From assembly GCA_031551725.1 (NCBI GenBank), contig JAVBNF010000057.1, forward strand, positions 1 through 64,000: a stretch of DNA of 64,000 nt, read 5' to 3'. How positions within the stretch are numbered: the stretch's first letter is position 1; each line of letters begins with the position of its first letter. The notes beneath the pieces are model-generated. The model saw only the letters and a list, made by a program, of their open reading frames with translations. It was not told the origin of the DNA and ran no database searches. The position numbers and the translations under genes were made by a program. Source of the DNA: JAVBNF01 sp031551725. GTDB lineage: Bacteria > Bacteroidota > Bacteroidia > Bacteroidales > P3. Of this stretch, positions 51,696 to 61,483 are shown in pieces.

Positions 51696-52805
51696 TTATG
51701 ATTTGAGATTTAACTTCGCAACAAACTCGGAAGGCGTTGTTTGTTCGCTTTCCGAAAAAATACGATAAAAAGCTGATCGTGAAGAGAATCCGCATCCATA
51801 CATCAACTCTTTAATGGATTTTTGAGGATCCGCTTTTGCCAAGACCTTGAAATGTTGGATTCTCAAAAAGTTCATGTATTCGCGGAAGCCCGTAAATCCG
51901 GCAGCTTTTATGGCTTTCACCACTACGGTTTGCGAAGTATGCATCTCATTAGCTAAATCAATAAGCCTATAAGTTTGATTTACAAATGAATATTGCGTCT
52001 GGAAATGGGTTTGCATTTTTTCAAAAAGCACATTGATAACAAACGTTTCCTGATTTACATTTTCGTTTTTCCCCCCTGTAATACGATATGAAAAAGGATT
52101 TTCATACAACAGAAAATAAACAGAAAATATAATGCACGGAATTGTATTAGCCATGCTGGCCGTATAAAAAACAAAGCTATTTTCAAATATCGTATAAGCA
52201 ATATAGTAAGCCAGCATAAAAAACAGGCTTGCGATAAAAATATGCATAAATCGCGTTGCCCTGCGCCGTGCCGATGTCCAATCGGACAAAACAGGAATGA
52301 AAAAATAAGATAATAATATGATTAGAATAAAACCAAAAAGGAAAAGCCTGACTTGTATATCCTGTTCACTTATATTTAACACAATACCCTTAAAATCATG
52401 CACTTCTGTAAACTTTCCATTGAAAAGATTGTAGCAAACCGCAATTAGAATAACAATCAAGACAGGGATAAAAAACACCACGAATTTAACTCTGGTAAGA
52501 TATGCCGGACGTAACGAACTCAATGGGAAAAGCGACATCACCGCTGCAACCGTAAAACCTTTAATCATGGGTGTCCACCGCAACAATCCGTAATGATTAT
52601 CGCTGTATACAAAATTTTCGAATACATAAATCCGAATCCATTCCACACTTCCGTAAAGCAGTACAATGCCCATCAGCAGCATGATTACTCCCCACCAAAG
52701 CCGGATCCGATTGTCATGTGCACGGAAAATCAATATAATCCCAAGTACAAATGTCGCAAGGTTGAAAAAGGCATCGAAATATAATAAGAATAATTCCATA
52801 AACAT
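51696..52805 (-). CDS. Multi-TM AraC-family transcriptional regulator
   Basis: The 369-aa protein has about seven hydrophobic segments in residues 5-230 and an AraC domain (about 260-369) with RLIDLANEMHTSQTVVVKAI and SIKELMYGCGFSSRSAFYRIF, ending TTPSEFVAKL. The start is ATG 52805 (or ATG 52799 two codons on). No TAnnTTTG box is seen: the 35-bp gap after parE is almost entirely a 28-bp palindrome ending one base before the ATG, so it is probably read from upstream and translation may depend on that hairpin. Confidence 0.88.
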   Translation of the reverse strand: MFMELFLLYFDAFFNLATFVLGIILIFRAHDNRIRLWWGVIMLLMGIVLLYGSVEWIRIYVFENFVYSDNHYGLLRWTPMIKGFTVAAVMSLFPLSSLRPAYLTRVKFVVFFIPVLIVILIAVCYNLFNGKFTEVHDFKGIVLNISEQDIQVRLFLFGFILIILLSYFFIPVLSDWTSARRRATRFMHIFIASLFFMLAYYIAYTIFENSFVFYTASMANTIPCIIFSVYFLLYENPFSYRITGGKNENVNQETFVINVLFEKMQTHFQTQYSFVNQTYRLIDLANEMHTSQTVVVKAIKAAGFTGFREYMNFLRIQHFKVLAKADPQKSIKELMYGCGFSSRSAFYRIFSESEQTTPSEFVAKLNLKS

Positions 52806-52806
52806 G

Positions 52807-52834
52807 GTAGAGCTGTTGCATGCAACGGCTCTAC
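52807..52834. repeat. 28-bp GTAGAG...CTCTAC palindrome between parE and an AraC gene
   Basis: GTAGAGCTGTTGCA and TGCAACGGCTCTAC are reverse complements with one G-T wobble. It fills the gap between the parE stop and the next start codon. Confidence 0.85.
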
Positions 52835-52840
52835 GATTGA

Positions 52841-54682
52841 TTATACCTCAACCGGTTTCAGGTTATCAATGATAAACGCCTGACGGTCGGGCGTGTTTTT
52901 ACCCATATAAAAATCTAAAATTTCTTGTAGTCCGGAATCTTTTTTCAGAATCACCGGATCCAAACGCATTTGCGCACCAATAAAGGCTTTGAACTCGTCG
53001 GGCGAGATTTCTCCCAAACCTTTAAATCGTGTGATTTCGGGATTTGCACCCAGTTGTTTCAAGGCTTCCAAGCGCTCTTCTTCGGTGTAGCAATAAAACG
53101 TCTTTTGCTTGTTGCGCACACGAAACAAAGGCGTTTGCAAAATATAAACGTGCCCGGCACGAATCATATCGGGGAAGAATTGCAAGAAGAATGTCAATAA
53201 CAACAAGCGGATGTGCATCCCGTCCACATCGGCATCGGTAGCAATTACGACATTGTTGTAACGCAAATTTTCCAGCTCTTCGCCCACATTTAACGCGGCT
53301 TGCAAGAGGTTGAATTCTTCGTTTTCATACACAATTTTTTTGCTCAAACCATAGCAGTTAAGCGGCTTCCCTTTAAGTTTGAAAACGGCTTGCGTATTCA
53401 CATCGCGCACTTTGGTAACCGAACCACCCGCAGAATCACCCTCGGTAATGAACAGCGTAGATTCCAAACGACGATCGTGGTTACTGTTGTAGTGCACCCG
53501 GCAATCGCACAATTTTTTATTGTGCAAACTCACTTTTTTCGCGCTGTCTTTCGCAATTTTCTTGATATCGGCAATGTCCTTACGTTCGCGCTCGTTTTGG
53601 ATGATTTTTTGCAGAAGCGCTTCCGCAACATCGCTGTGCATGTGCAGGAAATTGTCGAGGTGCTTTTTCACGATATTTCCCACATAATTCCGCACCGTTT
53701 CGCCATTTGGCTCCATGTTGTTCGAGCCTAATTTTGTTTTGGTTTGCGATTCAAAAACAGGTTCTTGGATTTTGATACTAATCGCGGCAACAACCGATGT
53801 TCGAATATCCGACGGATCGTAGTCTTTTTTGTAAAATTCGCGAATCGTTTTCACAAATGCTTCGCGGAAAGCGGCCTGGTGCGTACCGCCTTGCGTGGTG
53901 TGCTGTCCGTTTACAAACGAATAGTATTCTTCGCCATATTGGCGCGGATGGTGCGTGAACGCGAATTCGAAATCTTCGTCTTTGATATACACAATCGGAT
54001 ACAACGGCTCACCTTCAATGGTGTTGTCGAGCAAATCCTGCAATCCGTTTTTGGAAACGTATTTATTTCCGTTGAACGAAAGTGTCAATCCGTTGTTCAA
54101 ATACGCGTAGTTCCACAGCATTTTTTCGATATATTCATCGATAAAATGATATTGTCCAAATACGCTTTCGTCGGGGACAAAGGTAATGAGCGTACCATTG
54201 CGCTGGCTCGACATTTCGAGCGGATGATCTTCGATGATTTTTCCTTGGTCGAATTCTACTTTCTTGGTTTGTCCGTCGCGGAACGATTGCACGGAAAAAT
54301 AAGAGGAAAGCGCATTAACAGCTTTCGTACCCACCCCGTTCAAACCCACGGCTTTCTTGAAAGTTTTGTTGTCGTACTTCGCTCCGGTATTGATTTTACT
54401 CACCACATCGGCCACTTTCCCGAGCGGAATACCACGTCCGTAGTCGCGAACAGTGACTTTCTTTTCTTTCAACGTAATTTCGATGGTTCTACCGTTGCCC
54501 ATCACAAATTCATCAATCGAGTTATCGATTACTTCTTTGATAAGCACGTAAATACCATCGTCTTGCGAGCTTCCGTCGCCCAACTTTCCAATATACATCC
54601 CCGGACGCAAGCGGATATGCTCGTTCCATTCGAGGGATTTAATACTGTCTTCTGTGTAACTGTTTTGTTCTAATTCTTCCAT
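52841..54682 (-). CDS. parE: DNA topoisomerase IV subunit B
   Basis: ParE supplies the ATPase and Toprim parts of topoisomerase IV, which decatenates chromosomes. The 613-aa protein has the GHKL ATPase motifs (EVIDNSIDEF, VRDYGRGIPLG, VGLNGVGTKAVNALS) and the Toprim region ITEGDSAGGSV with IATDADVDGMHIRLL. The length and PLNCYGLSKK segment fit the ParE-type Bacteroidetes enzyme rather than the longer GyrB. The start is set at ATG 54682 before MEELEQNS; an upstream in-frame start would add 19 unlikely residues read from a GATGTACGATGTATGATAC word repeat. parC is not in the window. Confidence 0.92.
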   Translation of the reverse strand: MEELEQNSYTEDSIKSLEWNEHIRLRPGMYIGKLGDGSSQDDGIYVLIKEVIDNSIDEFVMGNGRTIEITLKEKKVTVRDYGRGIPLGKVADVVSKINTGAKYDNKTFKKAVGLNGVGTKAVNALSSYFSVQSFRDGQTKKVEFDQGKIIEDHPLEMSSQRNGTLITFVPDESVFGQYHFIDEYIEKMLWNYAYLNNGLTLSFNGNKYVSKNGLQDLLDNTIEGEPLYPIVYIKDEDFEFAFTHHPRQYGEEYYSFVNGQHTTQGGTHQAAFREAFVKTIREFYKKDYDPSDIRTSVVAAISIKIQEPVFESQTKTKLGSNNMEPNGETVRNYVGNIVKKHLDNFLHMHSDVAEALLQKIIQNERERKDIADIKKIAKDSAKKVSLHNKKLCDCRVHYNSNHDRRLESTLFITEGDSAGGSVTKVRDVNTQAVFKLKGKPLNCYGLSKKIVYENEEFNLLQAALNVGEELENLRYNNVVIATDADVDGMHIRLLLLTFFLQFFPDMIRAGHVYILQTPLFRVRNKQKTFYCYTEEERLEALKQLGANPEITRFKGLGEISPDEFKAFIGAQMRLDPVILKKDSGLQEILDFYMGKNTPDRQAFIIDNLKPVEV

Positions 54683-54683
54683 A

Positions 54684-54715
54684 TTTTTGATGTACGATGT
54701 ATGATACACGAAGGA
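54684..54715. repeat. GATGTACGATGTATGATAC word repeat before parE
   Basis: The short gap between the methyltransferase stop and parE carries the reiterated word GATGTACGATGTATGATACA. No -7 box is seen. Confidence 0.5.
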
Positions 54716-54745
54716 AGTTCCCCATATCTCGCGCATCATAAATTA

Positions 54746-55531
54746 CTATTTTTTCTTTATCACATAAAAAGCACAAGTAGTAACAAAATTGCGGAAATAA
54801 GGAATTTTTCCAATCCATTTATTCTGTTTGCGCGGCTTCAAATTAAACTTATATTTGTAAATCGGATTAATTAAAAAAAGCTCTTTTTCTGCAATTGTAT
54901 AATCGGTTTTTCGAATAATTTTTTCAAAGCGATCAATTGATATTCCTGTTTCTTTTATTTCAAGCAAGTCTTCCGGATTTTCTCCAAAAACCTTCAACAT
55001 TGCACTATATAAAAATCGAGGCAACAAGTGATAATAAGGAAGTATGGATAAAAACTTATTTTTGCATACTTGTTGGTGGCCGCCAAAAGGCATTTGCCAA
55101 GGTGGAAATCCAAAGAAAATAATGCCATCGTCTTTAATAAAGGTTTTCATCCATACAATCAATCGTTCTTGGTCGTAAATGTGCTCAATAACATCTTTCA
55201 AGATAACAATATCAAAAAGGCCTCCAAAATCAGTTGCCGGATCTGCATCATAAATATCTTTTGCAATCAAACGAACTTTGTTTTGCTCTTGTTCTTCTTT
55301 AAGTCTTTGCTTGCCTATTTCAAGTTTATTCTCATGTAATTCCACACCAACGCCGTAGCAACCTCTATCAACAAAAGCTTTCAAAACACCACCTTCTCCT
55401 GCACCAATTTCCAGCACACGAAGTCCTTCGTCAACTTTTTTTACTTTTTCAATAAACGGAATTACATATTCTGCGGTATTTTCTACTTGCATATCGAAAT
55501 ATCGCATTCGATCTTCATGAAATCCAAACAT
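54746..55531 (-). CDS. Class I SAM-dependent methyltransferase
   Basis: The 261-aa protein has the SAM-binding motif I VLEIGAGEGGVLKAF, followed by VGVELHENKLEIGK and the acidic ILKDVIEHIYDQERL motif. The aromatic segment FFGFPPWQMPFGGHQQ and basic C-terminus recall methyltransferases of surface-polysaccharide loci. The acceptor is unknown. It starts 3 nt after alaS and is almost certainly co-transcribed with it. Confidence 0.85.
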   Translation of the reverse strand: MFGFHEDRMRYFDMQVENTAEYVIPFIEKVKKVDEGLRVLEIGAGEGGVLKAFVDRGCYGVGVELHENKLEIGKQRLKEEQEQNKVRLIAKDIYDADPATDFGGLFDIVILKDVIEHIYDQERLIVWMKTFIKDDGIIFFGFPPWQMPFGGHQQVCKNKFLSILPYYHLLPRFLYSAMLKVFGENPEDLLEIKETGISIDRFEKIIRKTDYTIAEKELFLINPIYKYKFNLKPRKQNKWIGKIPYFRNFVTTCAFYVIKKK

Positions 55532-55534
55532 ATT

Positions 55535-58159
55535 TTAAACTTTTATTTGCAACATTTCTTTAATCTTGTTCATTGCGTTTGCAATGCCGTTTTCATTGCT
55601 GCCGCCTGCGGTTGCGTAGAACGGTTGTCCGCCGCCGCTGCCGCCGATTTCTTTCGCCGATTCGCGGATAATGGCCGATGCATTCAAGCCTTTTGCAACC
55701 ACATCATCGCCCAACAGCAAATGAATGTAAGGCTTGTTGTTATTGACTCCTGTAGCTATGAAAACAACGTTCTTGAGTTCTTTTCTTAATCCGAAAGCAA
55801 CGTCTTTGATAATTTCCGGCATCAATTCGGCATGAATTTCAATCAGCGCATAATCGCCGGTTTCAATAGCGTCTTCAACCAATCGTTTTTGAATTTCGGT
55901 AACACGCTCAGCCATCATTTCGGCGAGTTGTTTGTTCATTTTTTCGTTGTGCTCAACCACTTTGGTAACCGCCTGCATTAATTCGCCCGATCCGCCGAAA
56001 AGTTCCCGCATTTCATGTGCCATACGTTGGAAACTATATACAAATTCCTCCGCATTTTCGGCCGTCACCGCTTCAATACGGCGGATTCCGGATGCTACCG
56101 CACCTTCGGAAAGAATTTTGAAAAATCCGATGTCGCCGGTTGCATTTACGTGCGTACCGCCGCATAATTCCACCGAATCGCCAAACTGCATCACGCGCAC
56201 TTTGTCGCCGTATTTTTCGCCAAACAAGGCCATTGCGCCCAGTTTGCGTGCATCTTCGATGTTCATTTCGCGGTTTTCGGTTTTACCGATGTTTTGGCGA
56301 ATCATGGCGTTCACCATGCGTTCTACCTTCACCAATTCTTCCAAACTTACTTTTTGGAAATGCGAAAAGTCGAAACGCAAATTGCGATCATTCACCAACG
56401 AGCCTTTTTGCTCCACATGCGTGCCCAACACCTGACGCAAAGCGTAGTGCAGCAAGTGCGTGGCCGTGTGGTTGCAGGCCGTTGCTTGGCGCGATTTTTG
56501 ATCAACAACCGCCTTGAATGTCTCTGCAGGATTTTGCGGCAATTTATCCGCCAAATGAATGCTTAATAAATTCTCTTTTTTGGTGTAGGTAATCGGAATT
56601 TTTTCGCCCGATTTGGTTTCAATATAGCCCGTATCGCCCACCTGTCCGCCACTTTCTGCGTAGAACGGTGTTTGTGAAAATACAAGCTGGTATTGCTCTT
56701 TATTTTTTGCTTTTACTTTACGGTAACGCAAAATTTCTACTTCTGCTTCAAGCTGATCGTAACCCAAAAATTTCGTAAGTTCGCCTTCTTTTACAATCAC
56801 CCAATCGTCGGTATCTACTGCGGCATCTTTGCGCGAACGGTCTTTTTGTGCCGCGAGTTCTGTTTCAAATTCGGCATGATTGAGCGTCATGTTATTTTCA
56901 CGCAAAATCAGTTCGGTCAAGTCGATCGGAAAGCCGTACGTATCGTACAAAACAAAGCAATCCTGACCACTGATTTCGGTTTTATTCTCAGCTTTTGCTT
57001 TTTGAATTTGTTGGTCTAACAAACGGATTCCTGTTTCGAGCGTACGCAAAAACGTTGCTTCTTCTTCCATCATCACTTTGCGCACCAAGTCTTGCTGCGA
57101 TGCGATTTCTTTGAACGTTCCTTTCATTTGTTCCGTTAAAACGGGAACGAGCAAATGCATGAACGGTTCTTTGAAATTCAGGAACGTATAACCATAACGC
57201 ACGGCACGGCGCAAAATACGGCGGATGACATATCCGGCTTTGTTGTTCGACGGCAATTGTCCGTCGGCAATCGCGAAACTTACCGCACGAACATGGTCGG
57301 CAATGACACGCATTGCTACGTCCGACATTTTTTCGGCGCCGTATTTGATGCCCGAAAGTTGCGACAAATGCTGAATCAGCGGTTGAAAAACATCGGTATC
57401 GTAGTTCGATTGTTTGCCTTGCAAAGCCATGCACAATCGTTCGAAACCCATGCCGGTATCCACGTGTTTCGCAGGAAGTTCAACAAGCGAACCGTTTGCC
57501 ATGCGGTTAAATTGCATAAACACAAGATTCCAAACTTCCACCACTTGCGGATGGTCTTTATTTACCAATTCCTTTCCGGATATTTTCTTTTTTTCTTCTT
57601 CCGAACGGAGGTCGATATGAATTTCGGAACAGGGTCCGCAAGGGCCGGTATCGCCCATTTCCCAAAAATTATCTTTCTTGGATCCAAGCAAAATGCGGTC
57701 TTCGGCAATCCATTTTTTCCAAAAGTTGTAGGCCTCTTCGTCTTTCGGCATCTTATCTTTTTCATCACCGCCAAAAATGGTAACGTAGAGGATGTTTTTA
57801 TCGATTTTGTAAACTTCCGTGAGCAATTCCCACGCCCAAGCAATGGCTTCTTCTTTGAAATAATCGCCAAACGACCAGTTGCCGAGCATTTCGAACATGG
57901 TGTGGTGGTAAGTGTCAAAACCTACTTCATCCAAGTCGTTGTGTTTTCCGGAAACGCGCAAACACTTTTGGGTATCGGCCACACGTGCATATTTGCGAGG
58001 CATATTTCCAAGAAAAATATCCTTGAATTGATTCATTCCGGCATTGGTAAACATCAAAGTCGGGTCGTCTTTGACTACCATCGGCGCAGAATCAACAATC
58101 TGGTGTTGTTTCGATGCAAAAAAATCGAGGAATGTCTTACGGATTTCAATTGATTTCAT
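55535..58159 (-). CDS. alaS: Alanyl-tRNA synthetase
   Basis: AlaS charges tRNA-Ala and edits mis-charged Ser and Gly. The 874-aa protein has the class II core at the N-terminus (MKSIEIRKTFLDFFASKQH, FTNAGMNQFKD, GCGDTGPCGPCSEIH-like motif GDTGPCGPCSEIH), the editing domain with CNHTATHLLHYALR and CGGTHV, and the DHHA1-like C-terminal domain with GGSGGGQPFYATAGG. The start is ATG 58159, just downstream of a TATCTTTG promoter; an upstream alternative start would lie too close to that box. Confidence 0.97.
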   Translation of the reverse strand: MKSIEIRKTFLDFFASKQHQIVDSAPMVVKDDPTLMFTNAGMNQFKDIFLGNMPRKYARVADTQKCLRVSGKHNDLDEVGFDTYHHTMFEMLGNWSFGDYFKEEAIAWAWELLTEVYKIDKNILYVTIFGGDEKDKMPKDEEAYNFWKKWIAEDRILLGSKKDNFWEMGDTGPCGPCSEIHIDLRSEEEKKKISGKELVNKDHPQVVEVWNLVFMQFNRMANGSLVELPAKHVDTGMGFERLCMALQGKQSNYDTDVFQPLIQHLSQLSGIKYGAEKMSDVAMRVIADHVRAVSFAIADGQLPSNNKAGYVIRRILRRAVRYGYTFLNFKEPFMHLLVPVLTEQMKGTFKEIASQQDLVRKVMMEEEATFLRTLETGIRLLDQQIQKAKAENKTEISGQDCFVLYDTYGFPIDLTELILRENNMTLNHAEFETELAAQKDRSRKDAAVDTDDWVIVKEGELTKFLGYDQLEAEVEILRYRKVKAKNKEQYQLVFSQTPFYAESGGQVGDTGYIETKSGEKIPITYTKKENLLSIHLADKLPQNPAETFKAVVDQKSRQATACNHTATHLLHYALRQVLGTHVEQKGSLVNDRNLRFDFSHFQKVSLEELVKVERMVNAMIRQNIGKTENREMNIEDARKLGAMALFGEKYGDKVRVMQFGDSVELCGGTHVNATGDIGFFKILSEGAVASGIRRIEAVTAENAEEFVYSFQRMAHEMRELFGGSGELMQAVTKVVEHNEKMNKQLAEMMAERVTEIQKRLVEDAIETGDYALIEIHAELMPEIIKDVAFGLRKELKNVVFIATGVNNNKPYIHLLLGDDVVAKGLNASAIIRESAKEIGGSGGGQPFYATAGGSNENGIANAMNKIKEMLQIKV

Positions 58160-58186
58160 AGAGTTTATCGTAATTATGCTAATCTG

Positions 58187-58194
58187 CAAAGATA
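58187..58194 (-). promoter_or_regulatory. alaS promoter, -7 box TATCTTTG
   Basis: The minus-strand TATCTTTG has TTG 20 bp upstream (58215-58217) and lies 27 nt before the alaS ATG, in the gap after ligA. Confidence 0.7.
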
Positions 58195-58223
58195 CGAAAA
58201 AAGTGATAAAAAATCAATTATTT

Positions 58224-60257
58224 TTATTTTTCAATCATCGCGAAAAATGTAGCTTCATCTAAAAGCGGGATATTGAGTTGTTCCGCTTTTTTCTTTTTCT
58301 CAGGGCCCATTTTTTCGCCGGCAAGTAGAAAAGACGTGGTTTTTGAAAGTCCGCTTACATTTTTTCCGCCGTGCAGTTCAACGAGTTTTTTGATTTCATC
58401 GCGCGAACGCGAAAAAGTACCGCTCACGACAAAGGTTTTCCCTTCAAGTTTATTGCTTAATAAAGATTGTGAGTCTTCGGTTATTTCGAATTGGAGTCCG
58501 GATTTACGCAGGTTTTCAATGATTTCCAAGTGTTCAGGTCGTTGAAAATAAGCAATGACGCTTTCAGCAATTTTGATGCCGATTTCATCCACATTTACCA
58601 AATCTTCTAGACTCGCTTTCAGCAATTCTTCGATGGACCGGTAGTGAAAAGCCAATTTCTTCGCTACTGTTTCTCCCACAAAGCGAATTCCTAATGCATA
58701 CAGAACTTTTTCAAAACCGATTTTTTTCGAATTTTCAAGCCCTTTCAGAATATTTTCAACCGTTTTTTCGCGAAAGCTGATTTTCTTAACTTTGCCGTCT
58801 TCGGAAACGATTTCGCGTTCAAGTCCAAGTAGTTGTTCGTATGTTAAAAGATATAAATCGGAAGCATTCCGCACTAATTTTTTATCAAACAGCATTTCGA
58901 TTTTACCTTCGCCGAGGCTGTCGATATTCATGGCTTTACGGCTGATAAAATGTTCCAATTTGCCTTTTGTTTGCGGTGGACATCTATCTTCGTTCGGACA
59001 ATAATGATTGGCTTCGCCATCCTTACGTACCAAAGGCGTTCCGCATTCCGGACACGTTGAAATATATTCAAAAACAGCAGCATTTTCCGGACGTTTTTCC
59101 AAATCTACACCGACAATTTTCGGAATAATTTCGCCACCTTTTTCCACCAAAACGGTATCATGCAAACGGATGTCCATTTTTTCGATGATGTCCGCATTAT
59201 GCAAAGAGGCACGTTTGACCACGGTTCCGGCCAATAAAACGGGCTTCAAATTTGCCACGGGTGTAATGGCGCCGGTGCGTCCAACCTGAAAGGAAACGGA
59301 CAATAATTCGGTTGCCGCCTGTTCGGCTTTAAATTTGTAGGCAATGGCCCAACGCGGCGATTTGGCGGTAAATCCGAGCGAATCCCACAGATGAATTTGA
59401 TCCACTTTAATTACAATACCGTCGATATCAAACGGCAGTTCGCGGCGCGCAGTATCCCAATAATTGATAAAATCGAAAACCTGTTCAAGATTTTCGCACT
59501 TTGCGAAGAAATTGCCCGTTTTCAAGCCCCAACTTTTGGCTTTTTGCAAACGCTCGTAATGGTAATCGGAAGGCAAATTTTCGCCCATCAAGAAGTATAA
59601 AAAACAATCCAAATTTCGTTTGGCAACTTCTTTCGGATCCTGCATTTTCAGGCTTCCGGAAGCGGCATTCCGCGGATTGGCAAAAGGCTCATCTTCATCT
59701 TCTTCGCGCAAGCGATTAAGGTTTTCAAATTCTTTATGCGGCAAAATTATTTCCCCACGAATTTCGAAATCATCCGGAAAATCGCCCTGCAAGCGCAAAG
59801 GAATGCTTTTAATGGTTTTCACGTTCGACGTAACATCATCGCCCTTCACGCCGTCGCCGCGGGTAACAGCTTGCGTCAAAAGCCCGTTTTTGTAGGTAAT
59901 TCCAATGGCAACGCCGTCGTATTTCAGTTCGCAAACGTAAGAAAAAGGCTCAGTTGTTAGTTTGCGGATGCGTTGGTCGAAATCCACAATTTCCTCTTGG
60001 GAGTAAGTATTTCCAAGCGAAAGCATCGGGTAGCGATGTTCCACTTGCGTGAAATTTTTAGTAATGTCGCCCCCTACCCTTTGCGTGGGCGAATCGGGCA
60101 GCATGTATTGCGGATATTGCTTTTCGAGTGCAATGAGTTCGCTCAGCAACATATCAAAATCGTAGTCGCTAATGGATGGTTGGTCCAAAATGTAATAACG
60201 ATAGTTGTGATCGTTGAGTTCGCGGGTGAGTTGTTGTATGCGGAGTTCGGGATTCAT
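58224..60257 (-). CDS. ligA: NAD-dependent DNA ligase
   Basis: LigA seals nicks during replication and repair using NAD. The 677-aa protein has the adenylation lysine in CELKYDGVAIGI (KxDG), the OB-fold region, the four-Cys zinc finger CPECGTPLVRKDG with YCPNEDRCPP, helix-hairpin-helix repeats and a C-terminal BRCT domain (about residues 600-677, KLEGKTFVVSGTFSRSRDEIK). The start is ATG 60257; the longer reading would begin inside the 28-bp palindrome. It follows the glycosyltransferase gene with no separate promoter seen. Confidence 0.97.
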   Translation of the reverse strand: MNPELRIQQLTRELNDHNYRYYILDQPSISDYDFDMLLSELIALEKQYPQYMLPDSPTQRVGGDITKNFTQVEHRYPMLSLGNTYSQEEIVDFDQRIRKLTTEPFSYVCELKYDGVAIGITYKNGLLTQAVTRGDGVKGDDVTSNVKTIKSIPLRLQGDFPDDFEIRGEIILPHKEFENLNRLREEDEDEPFANPRNAASGSLKMQDPKEVAKRNLDCFLYFLMGENLPSDYHYERLQKAKSWGLKTGNFFAKCENLEQVFDFINYWDTARRELPFDIDGIVIKVDQIHLWDSLGFTAKSPRWAIAYKFKAEQAATELLSVSFQVGRTGAITPVANLKPVLLAGTVVKRASLHNADIIEKMDIRLHDTVLVEKGGEIIPKIVGVDLEKRPENAAVFEYISTCPECGTPLVRKDGEANHYCPNEDRCPPQTKGKLEHFISRKAMNIDSLGEGKIEMLFDKKLVRNASDLYLLTYEQLLGLEREIVSEDGKVKKISFREKTVENILKGLENSKKIGFEKVLYALGIRFVGETVAKKLAFHYRSIEELLKASLEDLVNVDEIGIKIAESVIAYFQRPEHLEIIENLRKSGLQFEITEDSQSLLSNKLEGKTFVVSGTFSRSRDEIKKLVELHGGKNVSGLSKTTSFLLAGEKMGPEKKKKAEQLNIPLLDEATFFAMIEK

Positions 60258-60265
60258 GATATTTT

Positions 60266-60293
60266 GTAAGGACGTTGCATGCAACGACTTTAC
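60266..60293. repeat. 28-bp GTAAGG...TTTAC palindrome between glycosyltransferase and ligA
   Basis: GTAAGGACGTTGCA and TGCAACGACTTTAC pair with one mismatch and one G-T wobble. The right end contains the stop codon of the glycosyltransferase gene; ligA starts 8 nt beyond the left end. Confidence 0.8.
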
Positions 60294-61483
60294 TTTATTT
60301 TTTCATAAAAAGAAATCAGTTTACAAATAATTTCTTTCGATTGATGTTTTTCTAAAATGGTTTCTTTGGCGTTATTTCCAATGCGTTCGGCAAAAGCGGG
60401 GTCGTGCACGCAGTTGCGGATGGCACGCAGGAAATCGTCGGGTGTATCGGCAATTAAAATATTCTCTTTGTCATTTCCATAAATGCCTTCGGCGCCAATA
60501 GTCGTGGTAATTACCGCTTTTCCGGCATACATGGCTTCGATAACTTTTATTTTCACGCCGCTACCCGAAAGCAAAGGCGCTATCATCACACTTTTTCCGG
60601 CCATAAACATTTGGGCATCTTCCACTTCACCCATCAAAATGACGTTCGGATAACGCTTTTGAATGAGCCACGATGGTGTAGAACGCCCGGCAATATAGTA
60701 TTTCAAATCGGGAAATTCGTGATGGATGCTTGGCCAGATTTTATCCAAAAACCAACGCAAGCCTTCGCAATTAGGCGCCCATTTCATCGATCCGATAAAG
60801 AATAAGGATGGGATTTCTACCGGGATATCTTCAGGAATGGCTTGCGCAATGATGCCGAACGGAATTTCTTCAACCGGTGTTTTTACATCCAAACTTCTGA
60901 AAAAATCGGCATCCGTGCCCGAAATACATGCAACGCCATCCATGTTTCGAATTTGCGATATTTCGAACTGTTCAAAGCGTTTGGCAAGAATTCTTAAATA
61001 GATTTTCTTAACCGGATTATGTGTGTTTTCGGCTAATCGTCTCCAAATTGTATGCTCAACATTGTGTGCACGCAATACAATTTTGGCTTTTGAAAGTTTC
61101 CTAAAAACAGGAATGTAAGAGGCAAAATTAATACTTTCGATTTGAATAATATCAAATTTTTCGGATGTTAATATTCCTTCTATTTTTGTTTGTAAATCTT
61201 TCGAATAAAAACGTTTGGCGTGATATGATTCGTTTGTAAAAAGATTAAAAAGTGCATTTAAAAATTTTACACGCAAATCGATAAAAACGGACTCAAAATG
61301 CACATCATGCATATAGTCTTCCGGAATTTTGTCCCACAAAACGGGGTGTTTGCGCGACTCAACCGCCAAAACTTTCACCTCGTGTCCTTCTTCAAAAAGG
61401 CCTTTGGTGATGATGTGCATGGCAATGCTTCCGCCGTCTAAGGGAGGATAAGGCGGTTTGTTGCATATCTGTAGAATTTTCAT
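60290..61483 (-). CDS. GT4-family glycosyltransferase
   Basis: The 397-aa protein has the GT-B fold of family GT4. The N-terminal motif is ILQICNKPPYPPLDGGSIAMH, and RAHNVEHTIWRRLA lies in the acceptor domain. The donor-binding C-terminal part has FIGSMKWAPNCEGLRWFLDKI, YIAGRSTPSWL and PLLSGSGVKIKVIEAMYAGK with the conserved Glu. It probably builds a surface polysaccharide or LPS part. Its ATG overlaps the permease stop by 4 nt (ATGA), and ligA follows across a palindrome. The link to an LPS transporter subunit supports an envelope role. Confidence 0.92.
   Translation of the reverse strand: MKILQICNKPPYPPLDGGSIAMHIITKGLFEEGHEVKVLAVESRKHPVLWDKIPEDYMHDVHFESVFIDLRVKFLNALFNLFTNESYHAKRFYSKDLQTKIEGILTSEKFDIIQIESINFASYIPVFRKLSKAKIVLRAHNVEHTIWRRLAENTHNPVKKIYLRILAKRFEQFEISQIRNMDGVACISGTDADFFRSLDVKTPVEEIPFGIIAQAIPEDIPVEIPSLFFIGSMKWAPNCEGLRWFLDKIWPSIHHEFPDLKYYIAGRSTPSWLIQKRYPNVILMGEVEDAQMFMAGKSVMIAPLLSGSGVKIKVIEAMYAGKAVITTTIGAEGIYGNDKENILIADTPDDFLRAIRNCVHDPAFAERIGNNAKETILEKHQSKEIICKLISFYEKIK

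Noticed and set aside
58203..58217. GTGATAAAAAATCAA resembling the left arm of the 37-bp palindrome, upstream of alaS
   Set aside because: The right arm is absent and the match is in AT-rich DNA, so chance is likely.
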